Assembly: GCF_050113715.1 (NCBI RefSeq)
Contig: NZ_JBNJQR010000008.1
Span: forward strand, 62,001-126,000
Direction: 5' to 3'
Length of the DNA: 64,000 nucleotides
Origin: Brevibacillus_H ginsengisoli
GTDB taxonomy: Bacteria > Bacillota > Bacilli > Brevibacillales > Brevibacillaceae
A model generated the notes under the pieces. That model saw only the letters and a list, made by a program, of their open reading frames with translations, did not search any database and was not told where the DNA came from. Shown in pieces: positions 8,806-18,120 of this stretch. A program made the position numbers and the translations under genes. Within the stretch, counting starts at the first letter, position 1. Every line of letters starts with the position of its first letter.

Positions 8806-10623
8806 TCAGAGACAAGGTAAGGTGATATCAACGGTGGTACCCTTATTCATTTCACTGCTAAAGCGAATACTTCCTTGATGATCTTTAATAATTTTGTTAC
8901 TGACAAGTAAGCCTAATCCTGTCCCCTTTTCTTTGGTGGTGTAAAAAGGTTCTCCAAGTTTCGGCAGCAGTTCAGGTGGAATGCCGCAACCGTTATCAGT
9001 AATGCGAATCAGGACTTGCTTGTCACTTCGTAGTGTCGTTTGAATACTGATTTCGCCATTTTCCGAGATCGCGTCCAGAGAATTCTTCAGGATGTTGATC
9101 AATAGCTGCTTAAACTGATATTCCTCACAATTGATCGAAATTGGTTCATTTACCAATTCCGTCGTGATGACGATGTTTTTGAGATTCGCTTCCGATTCAA
9201 GCAACTTTACAACATTCTCGATCATACTGTGCAAAAGAACCGGCCTTATATGGAGATTTTGGGGCTTCGCCAAGACAAGCAGCTCACTCACGATGAAGTT
9301 GATTCGATCTAGCTCAGACAACAGAATGGGAGTATACGAGGAACTATCTGAAGTTTCTGGTTGTAAATACTGAATAAATCCCTTCAATGTGGTGAGCGGA
9401 TTTCTGATTTCGTGGGCGATACTTGCGGCTAATTCTCCGACGACTGACAGTTTTTCTGTTCTTAGGAATAGTTCTTCTTTTTGTTTCTCCTCCGTAATAT
9501 CACGTGTCACATTAAAAAAGTATGGATATTCGCCATCAGCGCTGGTATAGGGCATTCCTCTCGACTCCAAATAAATCCATCTTTCATGATCCAGTTTATA
9601 TCGATATTCACAGATAATCGGGGTTATCGTTCGGAGCATGTGGGAGAACTGTTCACAAACCCGGGACGCGTCGTCAGGATGGACTTTATCAAAGTGAATT
9701 CGATCCGTGCCTAACTTTTTCAGATGCGAAGGAGAACTGTACACGGTCTTGCCAAACTTATCAATGACAGAAATGAAATCTGCTGTATGTTCAGCAATGA
9801 ATCGGTATTGTTCCTCGCTTTTTCGCAAAGCTTCTTCAGATTGTTTGCGTTCGGTAATATTGCGGGACACGACCAAATAGCTTTCAAGCTTGGCGTTCTC
9901 AGATAAGATTGGTACGCAACGCGACTCCAAATAGACCCAAGATCCATTTTTATGTTTTACTCTCGACTCAATTTGAACCGTTTTTTTATGAATAGTAATT
10001 GATTGATGCACATCCACTATTGTTTTTACATCATCAGGGTGAATCATAGCCAAAAGATCGGTCTGAAGATATTCATCCTGGGTGTATCCCAAGTGAAGCT
10101 CGATAGAAGGTGAGATAAAAATTTTATTCATGTTCACATCAAATGAGCTGATAATATCATTCGTATTTTCTACTAATATCCGATATTTGGCCTCACTTTC
10201 CAGCAAGGCTACTTCAGCCTTTTTACTTTCGGTAATATCTCTTGCGATAACCGAAGTGCCGACAATATTTCCTTCAATATCCCGTATAGGTGAAGCCGTT
10301 AAACTTACATGCACCATCGTGCCATCTTTTCGCTTGCGTACGGTCTCATATCCAGAAATCCGCTTTCCTGAGCTTTTTATCGGGCGAAAAATTTCTATGG
10401 TTTCATTTATTAAATTTTCCGGCACCAGACAGTACGGATCACGCACCAGATCATGAAATGTCCAGCCATAAATTTTTTCAAAGGCATTATTTATGAGAAG
10501 TATATTTCCCTTCATATCTCTAATGGAAATTGCATCAGTCGTCGTTTCGACAAAAGACTGAAGCAGTTCTTTCATGTAGATGTGTGCTTCACTTAGATTG
10601 GTTCGAAGAGTCTCTTTATCCAT
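8806..10623 (-). CDS. Soluble PAS-PAS-PAS sensor histidine kinase (sporulation KinA/KinE-like)
   Basis: 605 residues with no membrane segment. Three PAS/PAC units (about 20-135, 145-260, 268-380) each end in a RDITE or RNITE-like boundary. A HisKA dimerisation domain carries phospho-acceptor His in SIAHEIRNPLTTLKGF (H404), and a HATPase_c domain shows the N box NILKNSLDAI, G1 DNGCGIPPELL and G2 GTGLGLLVSNKI. The architecture and H-box match cytosolic kinases that feed the Spo0 phosphorelay, and no response regulator is adjacent, as expected for orphan sporulation kinases. The ligand is unknown. The ATG at 10623 has only a weak AGGCAGG site. Confidence 0.85.
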   Translation of the reverse strand: MDKETLRTNLSEAHIYMKELLQSFVETTTDAISIRDMKGNILLINNAFEKIYGWTFHDLVRDPYCLVPENLINETIEIFRPIKSSGKRISGYETVRKRKDGTMVHVSLTASPIRDIEGNIVGTSVIARDITESKKAEVALLESEAKYRILVENTNDIISSFDVNMNKIFISPSIELHLGYTQDEYLQTDLLAMIHPDDVKTIVDVHQSITIHKKTVQIESRVKHKNGSWVYLESRCVPILSENAKLESYLVVSRNITERKQSEEALRKSEEQYRFIAEHTADFISVIDKFGKTVYSSPSHLKKLGTDRIHFDKVHPDDASRVCEQFSHMLRTITPIICEYRYKLDHERWIYLESRGMPYTSADGEYPYFFNVTRDITEEKQKEELFLRTEKLSVVGELAASIAHEIRNPLTTLKGFIQYLQPETSDSSSYTPILLSELDRINFIVSELLVLAKPQNLHIRPVLLHSMIENVVKLLESEANLKNIVITTELVNEPISINCEEYQFKQLLINILKNSLDAISENGEISIQTTLRSDKQVLIRITDNGCGIPPELLPKLGEPFYTTKEKGTGLGLLVSNKIIKDHQGSIRFSSEMNKGTTVDITLPCL

Positions 10624-10815
10624 AGGATTATACCTGCCTTAAATAAAGAATATACTTGATGTGTATATATTCTATCTCTTTTGTAAAACTCCTTGAAAAT
10701 CGCTCCCTGCAAACTAGCAAAAGGACGCCTGGGAGTGGATGTTATCCGAATGTTTATCTTGCCCCCTATTTCCCAGGTGTTGTAATGATAACTGTGTGTG
10801 ATTTAGCATCCCAGC

Positions 10816-11664
10816 CTACTCTTTTGGCAAATCATCCTTGGGCATCATATCATTGTAGTTCGCTTGTTCGTTTCCAATCTTGACATCAGTGATTAAAATC
10901 TTCCGTTCTTTTACCAGTCCGGTTTTTAGTTCGCCGTATTTCAGCTTCCACTGCGGGTGGTAAATCCCCGTCTTGAAGTATGGCGTGCGTGGGCGCGTGG
11001 TGTAGGCATTGGGACCGTTCACCTTCCAAACAGATTTCCCATCCTTCCAGACTTCGACCTGTCCATCGCTCGCAGATGACCACCGTGCATGGACAACCCA
11101 GGAAGACCAGACTCCTTTTTGCACTGGTTGATCGAGAGCTCTCGAATCGCGCTGTATATCCGCAACGGAACCGAAGCTACGTTTTATCACGTACTTGTCA
11201 CCATCTACCGAAATAGACAAGTTTGGAAAATCTCTGTCCACTCGCTCATTACCGAGGATGGCGTGCCATTGCAGGAAGATGTCGTTGCCGCTGTCGGTAT
11301 CGAACACCCAATCTTGTGGGATATAAACCCGAGCCGCGTACCAACGCTCGTGGAACCCCTCTTCGTGTGGTTGCGCAATTTCTGAGCGGAACTGTCCCTC
11401 GGTATGCGGAACGACGAATTGTACCGCCTTGTGACCTTGTGGCATACCGGGAGCATCTACTACTTGTACGCGTTGAGTAACCGTGTCTGCATCCAGGCCC
11501 GCACGGTCTTCTGCAGCGTTGATGGCCACTTTCCATTGTCCTAGTCCGGATTGAAAGTTGTCTTGAACCATGATGTGGCTCGCCAATTCTTTTGCGCTAA
11601 CCATTGCGATACTACTTACAAGTAAACTGGTAATAAGGACAGATAAAACAAAAAACTTTTTCAT
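10816..11664 (-). CDS. Secreted polysaccharide lyase (heparin lyase I-like fold)
   Basis: 282 residues with a clear signal peptide (Lys-rich start, hydrophobic run, cleavage near SAKELA). The mature part resembles the Polysacc_lyase family (PF14099): FRSEIAQ near 100, ERWYAARVYIP, GNDIFLQWHAI, WSSWVVHARW, DGQVEVWKDGKSVWK and YFKTGIYHP, the jelly-roll order of glucuronan and heparin lyase I-type enzymes. Presumably cleaves a uronic-acid polysaccharide outside the cell; the substrate cannot be read from sequence. GGGGTG lies 9 nt before the ATG at 11664; a GTG four codons upstream lacks a site. Monocistronic. Confidence 0.75.
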   Translation of the reverse strand: MKKFFVLSVLITSLLVSSIAMVSAKELASHIMVQDNFQSGLGQWKVAINAAEDRAGLDADTVTQRVQVVDAPGMPQGHKAVQFVVPHTEGQFRSEIAQPHEEGFHERWYAARVYIPQDWVFDTDSGNDIFLQWHAILGNERVDRDFPNLSISVDGDKYVIKRSFGSVADIQRDSRALDQPVQKGVWSSWVVHARWSSASDGQVEVWKDGKSVWKVNGPNAYTTRPRTPYFKTGIYHPQWKLKYGELKTGLVKERKILITDVKIGNEQANYNDMMPKDDLPKE

Positions 11665-11747
11665 CTTCTCTAACACCCCGATGAGTTGATAGCTTTATAG
11701 TAACAGGAAAATGTAGAAAAAGTGTGTTGGAAGTGGTAGCAACAAAC

Positions 11748-11793
11748 AAAAAGACGACCCTTATTCAAATTTCTTGAATGAGAAGTCGTCTTT
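11748..11793 (-). terminator. Terminator of the gcv operon
   Basis: AAAGACGAC and GTCGTCTTT arms enclose an inner TTATTCAA/TTGAATGA stem; the minus-strand product ends in a U-rich run (TTTTTGTTTG). Confidence 0.75.
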
Positions 11794-11817
11794 TGATTTG
11801 TTTATGGATTCGATTGC

Positions 11818-13302
11818 TTACACTAGCGCTTTTTCCTCTACGGTCTTTTGATAGCGCAGAATTGGTTTACGAGCAGCTGTAGCTTCGTCAAGACGTTTGA
11901 CAACCGTCGTGTGAGGCGCTTCTTGAACAACCTCTGGAGTTTCTTCGCATTCACGCGCAATTTGCAGCAAGACGTCGATAAACTCGTCAAGTGTCTCTTT
12001 GCTCTCTGTTTCTGTAGGCTCGATCATCATACACTCATCCACAATCAACGGGAAGTAGATAGTTGGCGGATGATAGCCAAAGTCCAACAGGCGTTTGGCG
12101 ATATCGAGTGTACGGACACCCAGCTTCTTCTGACGGACGCCGGAGAGAACGAATTCATGCTTACAAATTCGATCATACGGCAATTCGTAGGCAGCAGACA
12201 GACGACGCATCATGTAGTTCGCGTTCAATACGGCATACTGGGAGACCTTGTGCAATCCTTTTGCACCCATTGTACGAATGTAGGTGTAGGCGCGCAGGTA
12301 GATTCCGAAGTTTCCGTAGAATGCTTTGACCCGTCCAATGGATGCGGGATAGTTGTAATCGAGCTTGAAGCTGCCATCTTCAGTCTTCGCTACCATTGGA
12401 GTTGGCAAGAACGGCATCAAAATGGATTTCACGCCAACTGGGCCAGAACCAGGACCGCCACCGCCGTGAGGACCCGTGAACGTTTTGTGCAGATTCAAGT
12501 GAACCACGTCGAAGCCCATGTCGCCAGGACGAGCAATTCCGAGAATCGCGTTAGCATTGGCACCGTCATAGTATAGCAATCCGCCTGCTTCATGTACGAT
12601 GTTCGCCATTTCAATAATGTTTTCTTCGAATAGCCCAAGCGTATTCGGATTGGTCAGCATCAAACCAGCGGTATCAGGGCCAACTGCCGCGCGCAACGCT
12701 TCAATATCAACCAGACCGCGCTCGTCTGATGGAATCGTTACGGTCTCAAATCCAGCAATCGACACAGATGCCGGGTTGGTACCGTGAGAGGAGTTTGGCA
12801 CGATGACTTTGGTGCGCTTCTCGCCGCGGCTCTCATGGTAAGCGCGGATTAACATCAGCCCTGTCCACTCCCCTGCCGCTCCTGCAGCTGGTTGAAGCGT
12901 AACCGCGTCCATTCCAGTGATTTCAGCCAGGTCATTCTGGAGGTTGTACATCATTTCCAAGGCGCCTTGAACGGTTTCATCCGCTTGATAAGGGTGGATG
13001 CCGGCGAATCCTGTATATCGAGCAACGTCCTCATTAATCTTCGGATTGTATTTCATTGTGCAAGAGCCAAGCGGGTAGAACCCTGAATCGACCCCGTGGT
13101 TGCGGTTAGACAACTCCGTATAGTGTCTCATTAATTGCAATTCCGATACTTCGGGTAATTCAGCAGGAGTTTCACGGATGAGGTGATCTGGCAATAATGA
13201 CGCCACATCAACTTCAGGAACATCAAGCTCAGGCAAGCTGTAGCTTATACGTCCCGGTTTGCTCATTTCAAATATCAGTGCTTTTTCTTGATCGTTACGC
13301 AC
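11818..13302 (-). CDS. gcvPB: Glycine decarboxylase subunit 2 (P-protein, PLP-binding half)
   Basis: 494 residues. With GcvPA it forms the P-protein of the glycine cleavage system, decarboxylating glycine and passing the aminomethyl group to lipoylated GcvH. Seen: GFYPLGSCTMKYNPK near 74-88, PNSSHGTNPASV near 169-180, and the PLP lysine in NLHKTFTGPHGGGGPG (K273). Starts at GTG (13302) with GGAGG upstream and overlaps the end of gcvPA by 8 nt, so the two are translationally coupled. Last gene of the riboswitch-controlled operon. Confidence 0.97.
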   Translation of the reverse strand: MRNDQEKALIFEMSKPGRISYSLPELDVPEVDVASLLPDHLIRETPAELPEVSELQLMRHYTELSNRNHGVDSGFYPLGSCTMKYNPKINEDVARYTGFAGIHPYQADETVQGALEMMYNLQNDLAEITGMDAVTLQPAAGAAGEWTGLMLIRAYHESRGEKRTKVIVPNSSHGTNPASVSIAGFETVTIPSDERGLVDIEALRAAVGPDTAGLMLTNPNTLGLFEENIIEMANIVHEAGGLLYYDGANANAILGIARPGDMGFDVVHLNLHKTFTGPHGGGGPGSGPVGVKSILMPFLPTPMVAKTEDGSFKLDYNYPASIGRVKAFYGNFGIYLRAYTYIRTMGAKGLHKVSQYAVLNANYMMRRLSAAYELPYDRICKHEFVLSGVRQKKLGVRTLDIAKRLLDFGYHPPTIYFPLIVDECMMIEPTETESKETLDEFIDVLLQIARECEETPEVVQEAPHTTVVKRLDEATAARKPILRYQKTVEEKALV

Positions 13303-14647
13303 GAGTGATCGCCTCCATTTCTTGCACCAAGGTATCGATCTGCTGTTTGCTGCGAAGCTCTGTTACCGCGAGCAGCATGTGACCGTCCAGCTCCGGATAG
13401 TTACGTCCCAGATCATAACCGCCGATCATTCCAGCAGCGAGGAGGGCCTTATTCACTTCTGCTACAGGCTTTCCTACTTTCACCACAAACTCATTAAAGG
13501 TTGGTGCTTGGAAGACTACTTCCATGTTCGCCTTGGCAAAGGCTTGCTTCGCATAATGCGCTTTTTGCAGGTTCATCATGGCCATCTCTTGTACGCCTTG
13601 TTTACCAATCGCACTTAGGGAAACAGACGCAGCCAAAGCATTCAAAGCCTGGTTGGAACAAATGTTAGAAGTCGCTTTTTCACGACGGATATGCTGTTCG
13701 CGGGCTTGCAAGGTTAACACGAAACCGCGTTTGCCATTCTCGTCTTTGGTTTGACCCACGATACGACCTGGCATTTTACGCATTAATTTGGTTGTAGTAG
13801 CGAAATATCCACAGTGTGGTCCGCCAAAGTTGGCATGAATCCCGAACGGCTGCATATCGCCAACCACGATGTCGGCACCCAGTTTGCCCGGCGCTTCCAG
13901 AACGCCTAGCGCAACCGGATTCGATTTCACAATTAACAAAGCACCTTTGCTGTGTACCAGCTTCTCGATCGCTTGCAAATCTTCCACATTTCCAAAGAAG
14001 TTCGGATACTGTACGATCACTGCACCTGTCTGTTCATCTATTGCTGCTTCCAGTTCGGCTAGGTTCGTCACACCCTGAGCGGAGTAACCGATTTCCTGCA
14101 CCTCTACACTTTGACCATACGCATAAGTCTTAAGAATTTGACGCGCTTCTGGATGAACAGCACTGGAGATGACCACGCGAGGTTTTCCAGTATGACCGGC
14201 TGCCATCATAGCCGCTTCCGCCATCGAGGTAGGGCCATCATACATAGATGAGTTCGCTACTTCCATGCCAGTCATTTCACACACCATGGTCTGGAATTCA
14301 AAAATCGCTTGCAATTCCCCTTGGCTGATCTCTGGTTGATAAGGTGTATAGGCTGTATAGAATTCGGAACGGGAAATGACATGGTTCACTACACTTGGGA
14401 TATAGTGCTCGTACACACCCGCACCCAAGAAATTCACATGAGACTCGAAGTTTACGTTCTTAGCAGCGAGCCCCTTCATGTATTTCACCAATTCTGGTTC
14501 TGACAATGCTTCGGAGATGTTCAATTCCCCTTTAAAGCGCACCTCTTCTGGAATGTCAGCAAACAATTCGTCAATGGATTGGATACCGAGAGCTTCAAGC
14601 ATCTCGCGTTTGTCCTGGTCCGTTTGCGGTAAATAACGGTATCTCAC
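13295..14647 (-). CDS. gcvPA: Glycine decarboxylase subunit 1 (P-protein, N-terminal half)
   Basis: 450 residues, the standard length of the split P-protein's first subunit in Bacilli. Seen: MRYRYLPQTDQDKREMLEALG start, FLGAGVYEHYIPSVV, YTPYQPEISQGELQAIFEFQT and NFGGPHCGYFA. It lacks the PLP lysine, which is supplied by GcvPB. Starts at GTG with AAGGAGG 9 nt upstream, 69 nt after gcvT. Confidence 0.97.
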   Translation of the reverse strand: MRYRYLPQTDQDKREMLEALGIQSIDELFADIPEEVRFKGELNISEALSEPELVKYMKGLAAKNVNFESHVNFLGAGVYEHYIPSVVNHVISRSEFYTAYTPYQPEISQGELQAIFEFQTMVCEMTGMEVANSSMYDGPTSMAEAAMMAAGHTGKPRVVISSAVHPEARQILKTYAYGQSVEVQEIGYSAQGVTNLAELEAAIDEQTGAVIVQYPNFFGNVEDLQAIEKLVHSKGALLIVKSNPVALGVLEAPGKLGADIVVGDMQPFGIHANFGGPHCGYFATTTKLMRKMPGRIVGQTKDENGKRGFVLTLQAREQHIRREKATSNICSNQALNALAASVSLSAIGKQGVQEMAMMNLQKAHYAKQAFAKANMEVVFQAPTFNEFVVKVGKPVAEVNKALLAAGMIGGYDLGRNYPELDGHMLLAVTELRSKQQIDTLVQEMEAITRA

Positions 14648-14716
14648 GTGGGTGATCCTCCTTGGAATCCAAATTTTCTATTTATTCAGCGAGAAATGTG
14701 CATGCAGATTTTTCCC

Positions 14717-15820
14717 TTACTTTTTCTCGCGTTTATAGAATGGTGACGCAACCACTTGCGCTTTCAGACGCTTGCCTCGAATCTCTACGTCCACTTCTGT
14801 TCCTAATGCGGTGTATTCAGCTTTCAACAATACGAGCCCGACATTTTTCTTCAAAGTTGGAGATTGCGTTCCGGTTGTAACCTCACCGATCTGTACATCT
14901 CCCACGAAGACTGGATAATGGGAACGCGGAATCCCTCTGTCAATCATTTCGATACCGACAAGCTTACGAGGTGCACCGTTTGCCTTTTGTTCTTTTAACA
15001 CCTCAAAGCCAATGGCCGGGATCTCTTTATCTGTTTTGACGGCAAAGCCTATGCCCGCCTCAATTGGTGTAATATCCTTGCTTAATTCTTGACCATAAAG
15101 CGGCAGCTTGGCCTCGAAGCGAAGTGTATCCCTTGCTCCTAATCCACATGGAAGGACACCCTCTTGTTGACCTGCTTCAAGAATTTTGTGCCAAAGTTGA
15201 ATGCCTTTGTCCGCCGCCATATAAATCTCAAATCCGTCTTCACCCGTGTACCCTGTGCGAGACACAAGAGAAGGTACTCCATCAATGAGAACATCTCGTT
15301 GGAAACGGAAGAACCCGATGGAGGAAAGGTCTGTTTCGGTTAGCTTTTGCAGGACTTTCTGTGCTGCTGGTCCTTGCAAGGCAAGCTGTGCAGTCTCTTC
15401 TGAAATATTGGTGATCTCCACATCTGCTGTCAGATTTTCTTGCATCCAAGCAAAATCCTTGTCGATGTTCCCCGCATTAATCACCAAGTAATAATGATCA
15501 TCGGCAAATTTGTACACCAGCAAATCATCGACAGTACCGCCGTCTGGGTAGCACATAGCACTGTACTGAGCCTGACCGACTTCCAATTTGGACACGTCGT
15601 TGGTTGTCAAGCGTTGAAGGTAGTAAAGAGATCCTGATCCTTGCACCAACACTTCGCCCATGTGAGATACATCAAACAAACCTGCTTTGGTACGAACCGC
15701 CTCATGCTCTGCGGTGATGCTTGAGAATTGTACCGGCAAATCCCAGCCGCCGAAGTCAATCGTCTTCGCACCATATTCCGCATAGACCGGAAATAGTGGG
15801 GTTTTCTTCAATTCTGTCAT
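14717..15820 (-). CDS. gcvT: Aminomethyltransferase (glycine cleavage T-protein)
   Basis: 367 residues. Releases ammonia from the aminomethyl-lipoyl intermediate and makes 5,10-methylene-tetrahydrofolate. Seen: TIDFGGWDLPVQF, LFDVSHMGEV, the GYTGEDGFEIY motif near 190, LGARDTLRFEAKLPLYGQEL and a C-terminal beta-barrel ending FYKREKK. The ATG at 15820 has AGGAGGTG 8 nt upstream; nine upstream codons in frame carry no better site. First gene of gcvT-gcvPA-gcvPB, directly behind the glycine riboswitch. Confidence 0.97.
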   Translation of the reverse strand: MTELKKTPLFPVYAEYGAKTIDFGGWDLPVQFSSITAEHEAVRTKAGLFDVSHMGEVLVQGSGSLYYLQRLTTNDVSKLEVGQAQYSAMCYPDGGTVDDLLVYKFADDHYYLVINAGNIDKDFAWMQENLTADVEITNISEETAQLALQGPAAQKVLQKLTETDLSSIGFFRFQRDVLIDGVPSLVSRTGYTGEDGFEIYMAADKGIQLWHKILEAGQQEGVLPCGLGARDTLRFEAKLPLYGQELSKDITPIEAGIGFAVKTDKEIPAIGFEVLKEQKANGAPRKLVGIEMIDRGIPRSHYPVFVGDVQIGEVTTGTQSPTLKKNVGLVLLKAEYTALGTEVDVEIRGKRLKAQVVASPFYKREKK

Positions 15821-15889
15821 CGGAACTGCACCTCCTGAAAAATACAATCGAACTAGTTTTGATTGCCCTTGAGGCTACGGAAACCGTCC

Positions 15890-16150
15890 CACAAGAAAAG
15901 GACAGAAAAGGAAGAGATAGCACGCCAAATAAAAGCGCCCTGTCTTCTTCCTCCCTGTCCTTGGTACCTGAGAGTTGCCTTGACGAAACCATAAGCTATA
16001 GCGGTTTCACAAGTTTCCCCTTGGGTGGCTTACGTACAGTCGTAAGCTCTCTCCAGAGATGCGTCCGGTAGAGGTACTTTTGCCTGAGAGATTCACTTTC
16101 TTTCTTGAAAGCTTGCTCCTTCGGCGCCGCAGTGAAGCGGTCTCTCCCTA
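15890..16150 (-). promoter_or_regulatory. Tandem glycine riboswitch with terminator expression platform
   Basis: Read on the minus strand, aptamer 1 (about 16148-16045) has GGAGAGA, GCCGAAGGAGCAA and AATCTCTCAGGCAAAAG. Aptamer 2 (about 16045-15951) has CCACCCAAGGGGAAACTT and AACTCTCAGGTACCAAGGACAGGG in pieces typical of the class. A long imperfect hairpin (GGACAG at 15960-15955 with CTGTCC at 15905-15900) followed by TTTTCTT is the likely terminator. Known members bind glycine cooperatively and switch on the glycine cleavage genes. gcvT starts 70 nt downstream. Confidence 0.93.
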
Positions 16151-16167
16151 CTACCATCATTCGCATG

Positions 16168-16195
16168 AAATTAGTTCATACATAACTTTTCTCAA
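16168..16195 (-). promoter_or_regulatory. Candidate promoter of the gcv transcript
   Basis: Minus-strand TTGAGA (16190-16195) and TAATTT (16168-16173) are separated by 16 nt, just upstream of the first riboswitch aptamer. Confidence 0.4.
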
Positions 16196-16377
16196 ACAAT
16201 TCATACTAACCAAATAAAGAACCTTCTCTATCGTACCACGACACCCTGATACTTGAAAACAAGATTTCATCAAAATAAAGCAATTTCTTAATGTTAATCA
16301 CAAAACGGATTATAATCGTTTGTATTTTCCTTTGATTATATCTAGTAAATGACAAATCCACGAAAGGAGTCAGGTAT

Positions 16378-18087
16378 ATGACGAATATTCCTATACATTT
16401 CGATCGTTCGTGGATACAACCGTTGTCAGACAAGATTCAACATGATGGACCCTGGCATCGTTGGGATCTGTTTCAGCTTGCCCTTGAAGCTGAGGAAGCC
16501 ATCTCGGTCAAAGCGTTTGATGAGCTGCAAGCCCTCAAATATCTTCCGAATATCCAACCATTTGACCATCAATTGGTAACCGCCAAGAAAGTTCTTAACG
16601 AGATGCGCGGGCGAGCCATTCTAGCGGATGAAGTGGGACTTGGCAAGACGATTGAAGCGGGACTTGTCATGAAAGAATATATGGTTCGCGGCCTGGCTAA
16701 AAAAATTCTCATCCTCGTTCCAGCCTCGCTTGTGATCCAGTGGACCAAAGAATTGAATCAAAAATTCGGGATTCCGGCGGTTGCCCAGAAGAAGGAGTAC
16801 ATGTGGCGACAACATGATGTGGTGGTAGCTTCGATTGATACAGCAAAACGTGATCCTCATCGAAGTCACGTTCTGGATATCAGCTACGATATGTTAATCA
16901 TTGATGAAGCGCACAAACTAAAGAACAAACGAACCCGTAACTATCAATTCGTCAAAGAGGTTAAGAAAAAATACTGCTTATTGCTTACAGCTACCCCTAT
17001 CCAGAATGAAATGGATGAGCTGTACAACCTGATCAACCTGCTGCGTCCTGGGCATCTGGGTCACAGTTCCTCTTTCTCTTCCAACTATGTTGAGGGCAAA
17101 CGGCAAGCCAAAAATAATGACAAACTTCAAAAAGAAATCGGTAAAATCATGATTCGCAACCGCAGAAGTGATGGTGGTGTTCATTTCACGACTAGACACG
17201 TGCAATCGATTCCCATTGAATTATCATCTGAGGAATGGGATTTGTACGAGGGCGTCACCGATTTTATCCGGACCTATTATCGTTCGGAGTTGGGGGCGAT
17301 GAACGCGCTCGCTTTAATTACGTTACAACGGGAGGTTTGCTCCAGTCGAGAGGCCGCCTTCATGACCCTCTACAACATGTATCAGCGAGCTCCTGAAGAT
17401 TCTCCCCAGCGCAGCGTCATCATGGAGTTGGTCGAGAAAATCAAAAAAATCGAAACTCATTCCAAGGCCGCCAAAGCCGTGGAGTTGATTCAGCAGTTGA
17501 ACGATAAAGTGATTATCTTTACGGAATATCGCGCCACTCAAAACTATCTGCAAAAGTATTTAAGCGATCACGGCATCACCTCTGTCCCGTTCCGAGGCGG
17601 ATTTAAACGAAGCAAGAAAGACTGGATGACCGAATTATTTCAGAACCGAGCACAAGTACTCATCGCTACTGAGGCCGCAGGTGAAGGGATTAACCTGCAA
17701 TTTTGCAATCAGGTGATCAATTACGACCTGCCATGGAATCCAATGCGGATCGAACAGCGAATTGGTCGGGTACATCGCTTGGGACAGAAACGCGATGTTT
17801 TCATCTATAATTTGTCCACCACCGGAACAATCGAAGAACATATTTTGAATCTGTTATATGAAAAAATTGATCTATTCGAGATGGTCATTGGAGAGCTTGA
17901 GGATATTGTCGATCGGCTGAAGCTATCTAAATCCCTTGAGCACAACCTGATCGATATCATAATGGATTCCCGTTCAAATAGGGAAATGGCATTGAAGCTG
18001 GATAATATGGGGGAAGCAATCCGTTCCATCCGGCAATCGGTTCAAAACGTTCCACCTAATGCGGTCGCCAATCATCTAAGTCCTTGA
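16378..18087 (+). CDS. yqhH: SNF2-family DEAD/DEAH helicase YqhH
   Basis: 569 residues, superfamily 2 SNF2-type ATPase. Seen: motif I LADEVGLGKTIEAG near 83-95, motif II DEAH near 178, LLTATPIQNEMDELYN (III), then the C-terminal RecA lobe with VIIFTEYRATQNYL, IATEAAGEGINLQFCNQVINYDLPWNPMRIEQRIGRVHRLGQ (IV-VI, in pieces). In B. subtilis yqhH and yqhG sit next to gcvT; the same block is kept here but divergent from gcvT. AAAGGAGT precedes the ATG. Probably remodels protein-nucleic acid complexes such as stalled RNA polymerase (RapA-like layout); the target is not established. Confidence 0.93.
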   Translation: MTNIPIHFDRSWIQPLSDKIQHDGPWHRWDLFQLALEAEEAISVKAFDELQALKYLPNIQPFDHQLVTAKKVLNEMRGRAILADEVGLGKTIEAGLVMKEYMVRGLAKKILILVPASLVIQWTKELNQKFGIPAVAQKKEYMWRQHDVVVASIDTAKRDPHRSHVLDISYDMLIIDEAHKLKNKRTRNYQFVKEVKKKYCLLLTATPIQNEMDELYNLINLLRPGHLGHSSSFSSNYVEGKRQAKNNDKLQKEIGKIMIRNRRSDGGVHFTTRHVQSIPIELSSEEWDLYEGVTDFIRTYYRSELGAMNALALITLQREVCSSREAAFMTLYNMYQRAPEDSPQRSVIMELVEKIKKIETHSKAAKAVELIQQLNDKVIIFTEYRATQNYLQKYLSDHGITSVPFRGGFKRSKKDWMTELFQNRAQVLIATEAAGEGINLQFCNQVINYDLPWNPMRIEQRIGRVHRLGQKRDVFIYNLSTTGTIEEHILNLLYEKIDLFEMVIGELEDIVDRLKLSKSLEHNLIDIIMDSRSNREMALKLDNMGEAIRSIRQSVQNVPPNAVANHLSP

Positions 18088-18120
18088 AGAAACATCCCAG
18101 CCAATATGGAGGTTGCTTGC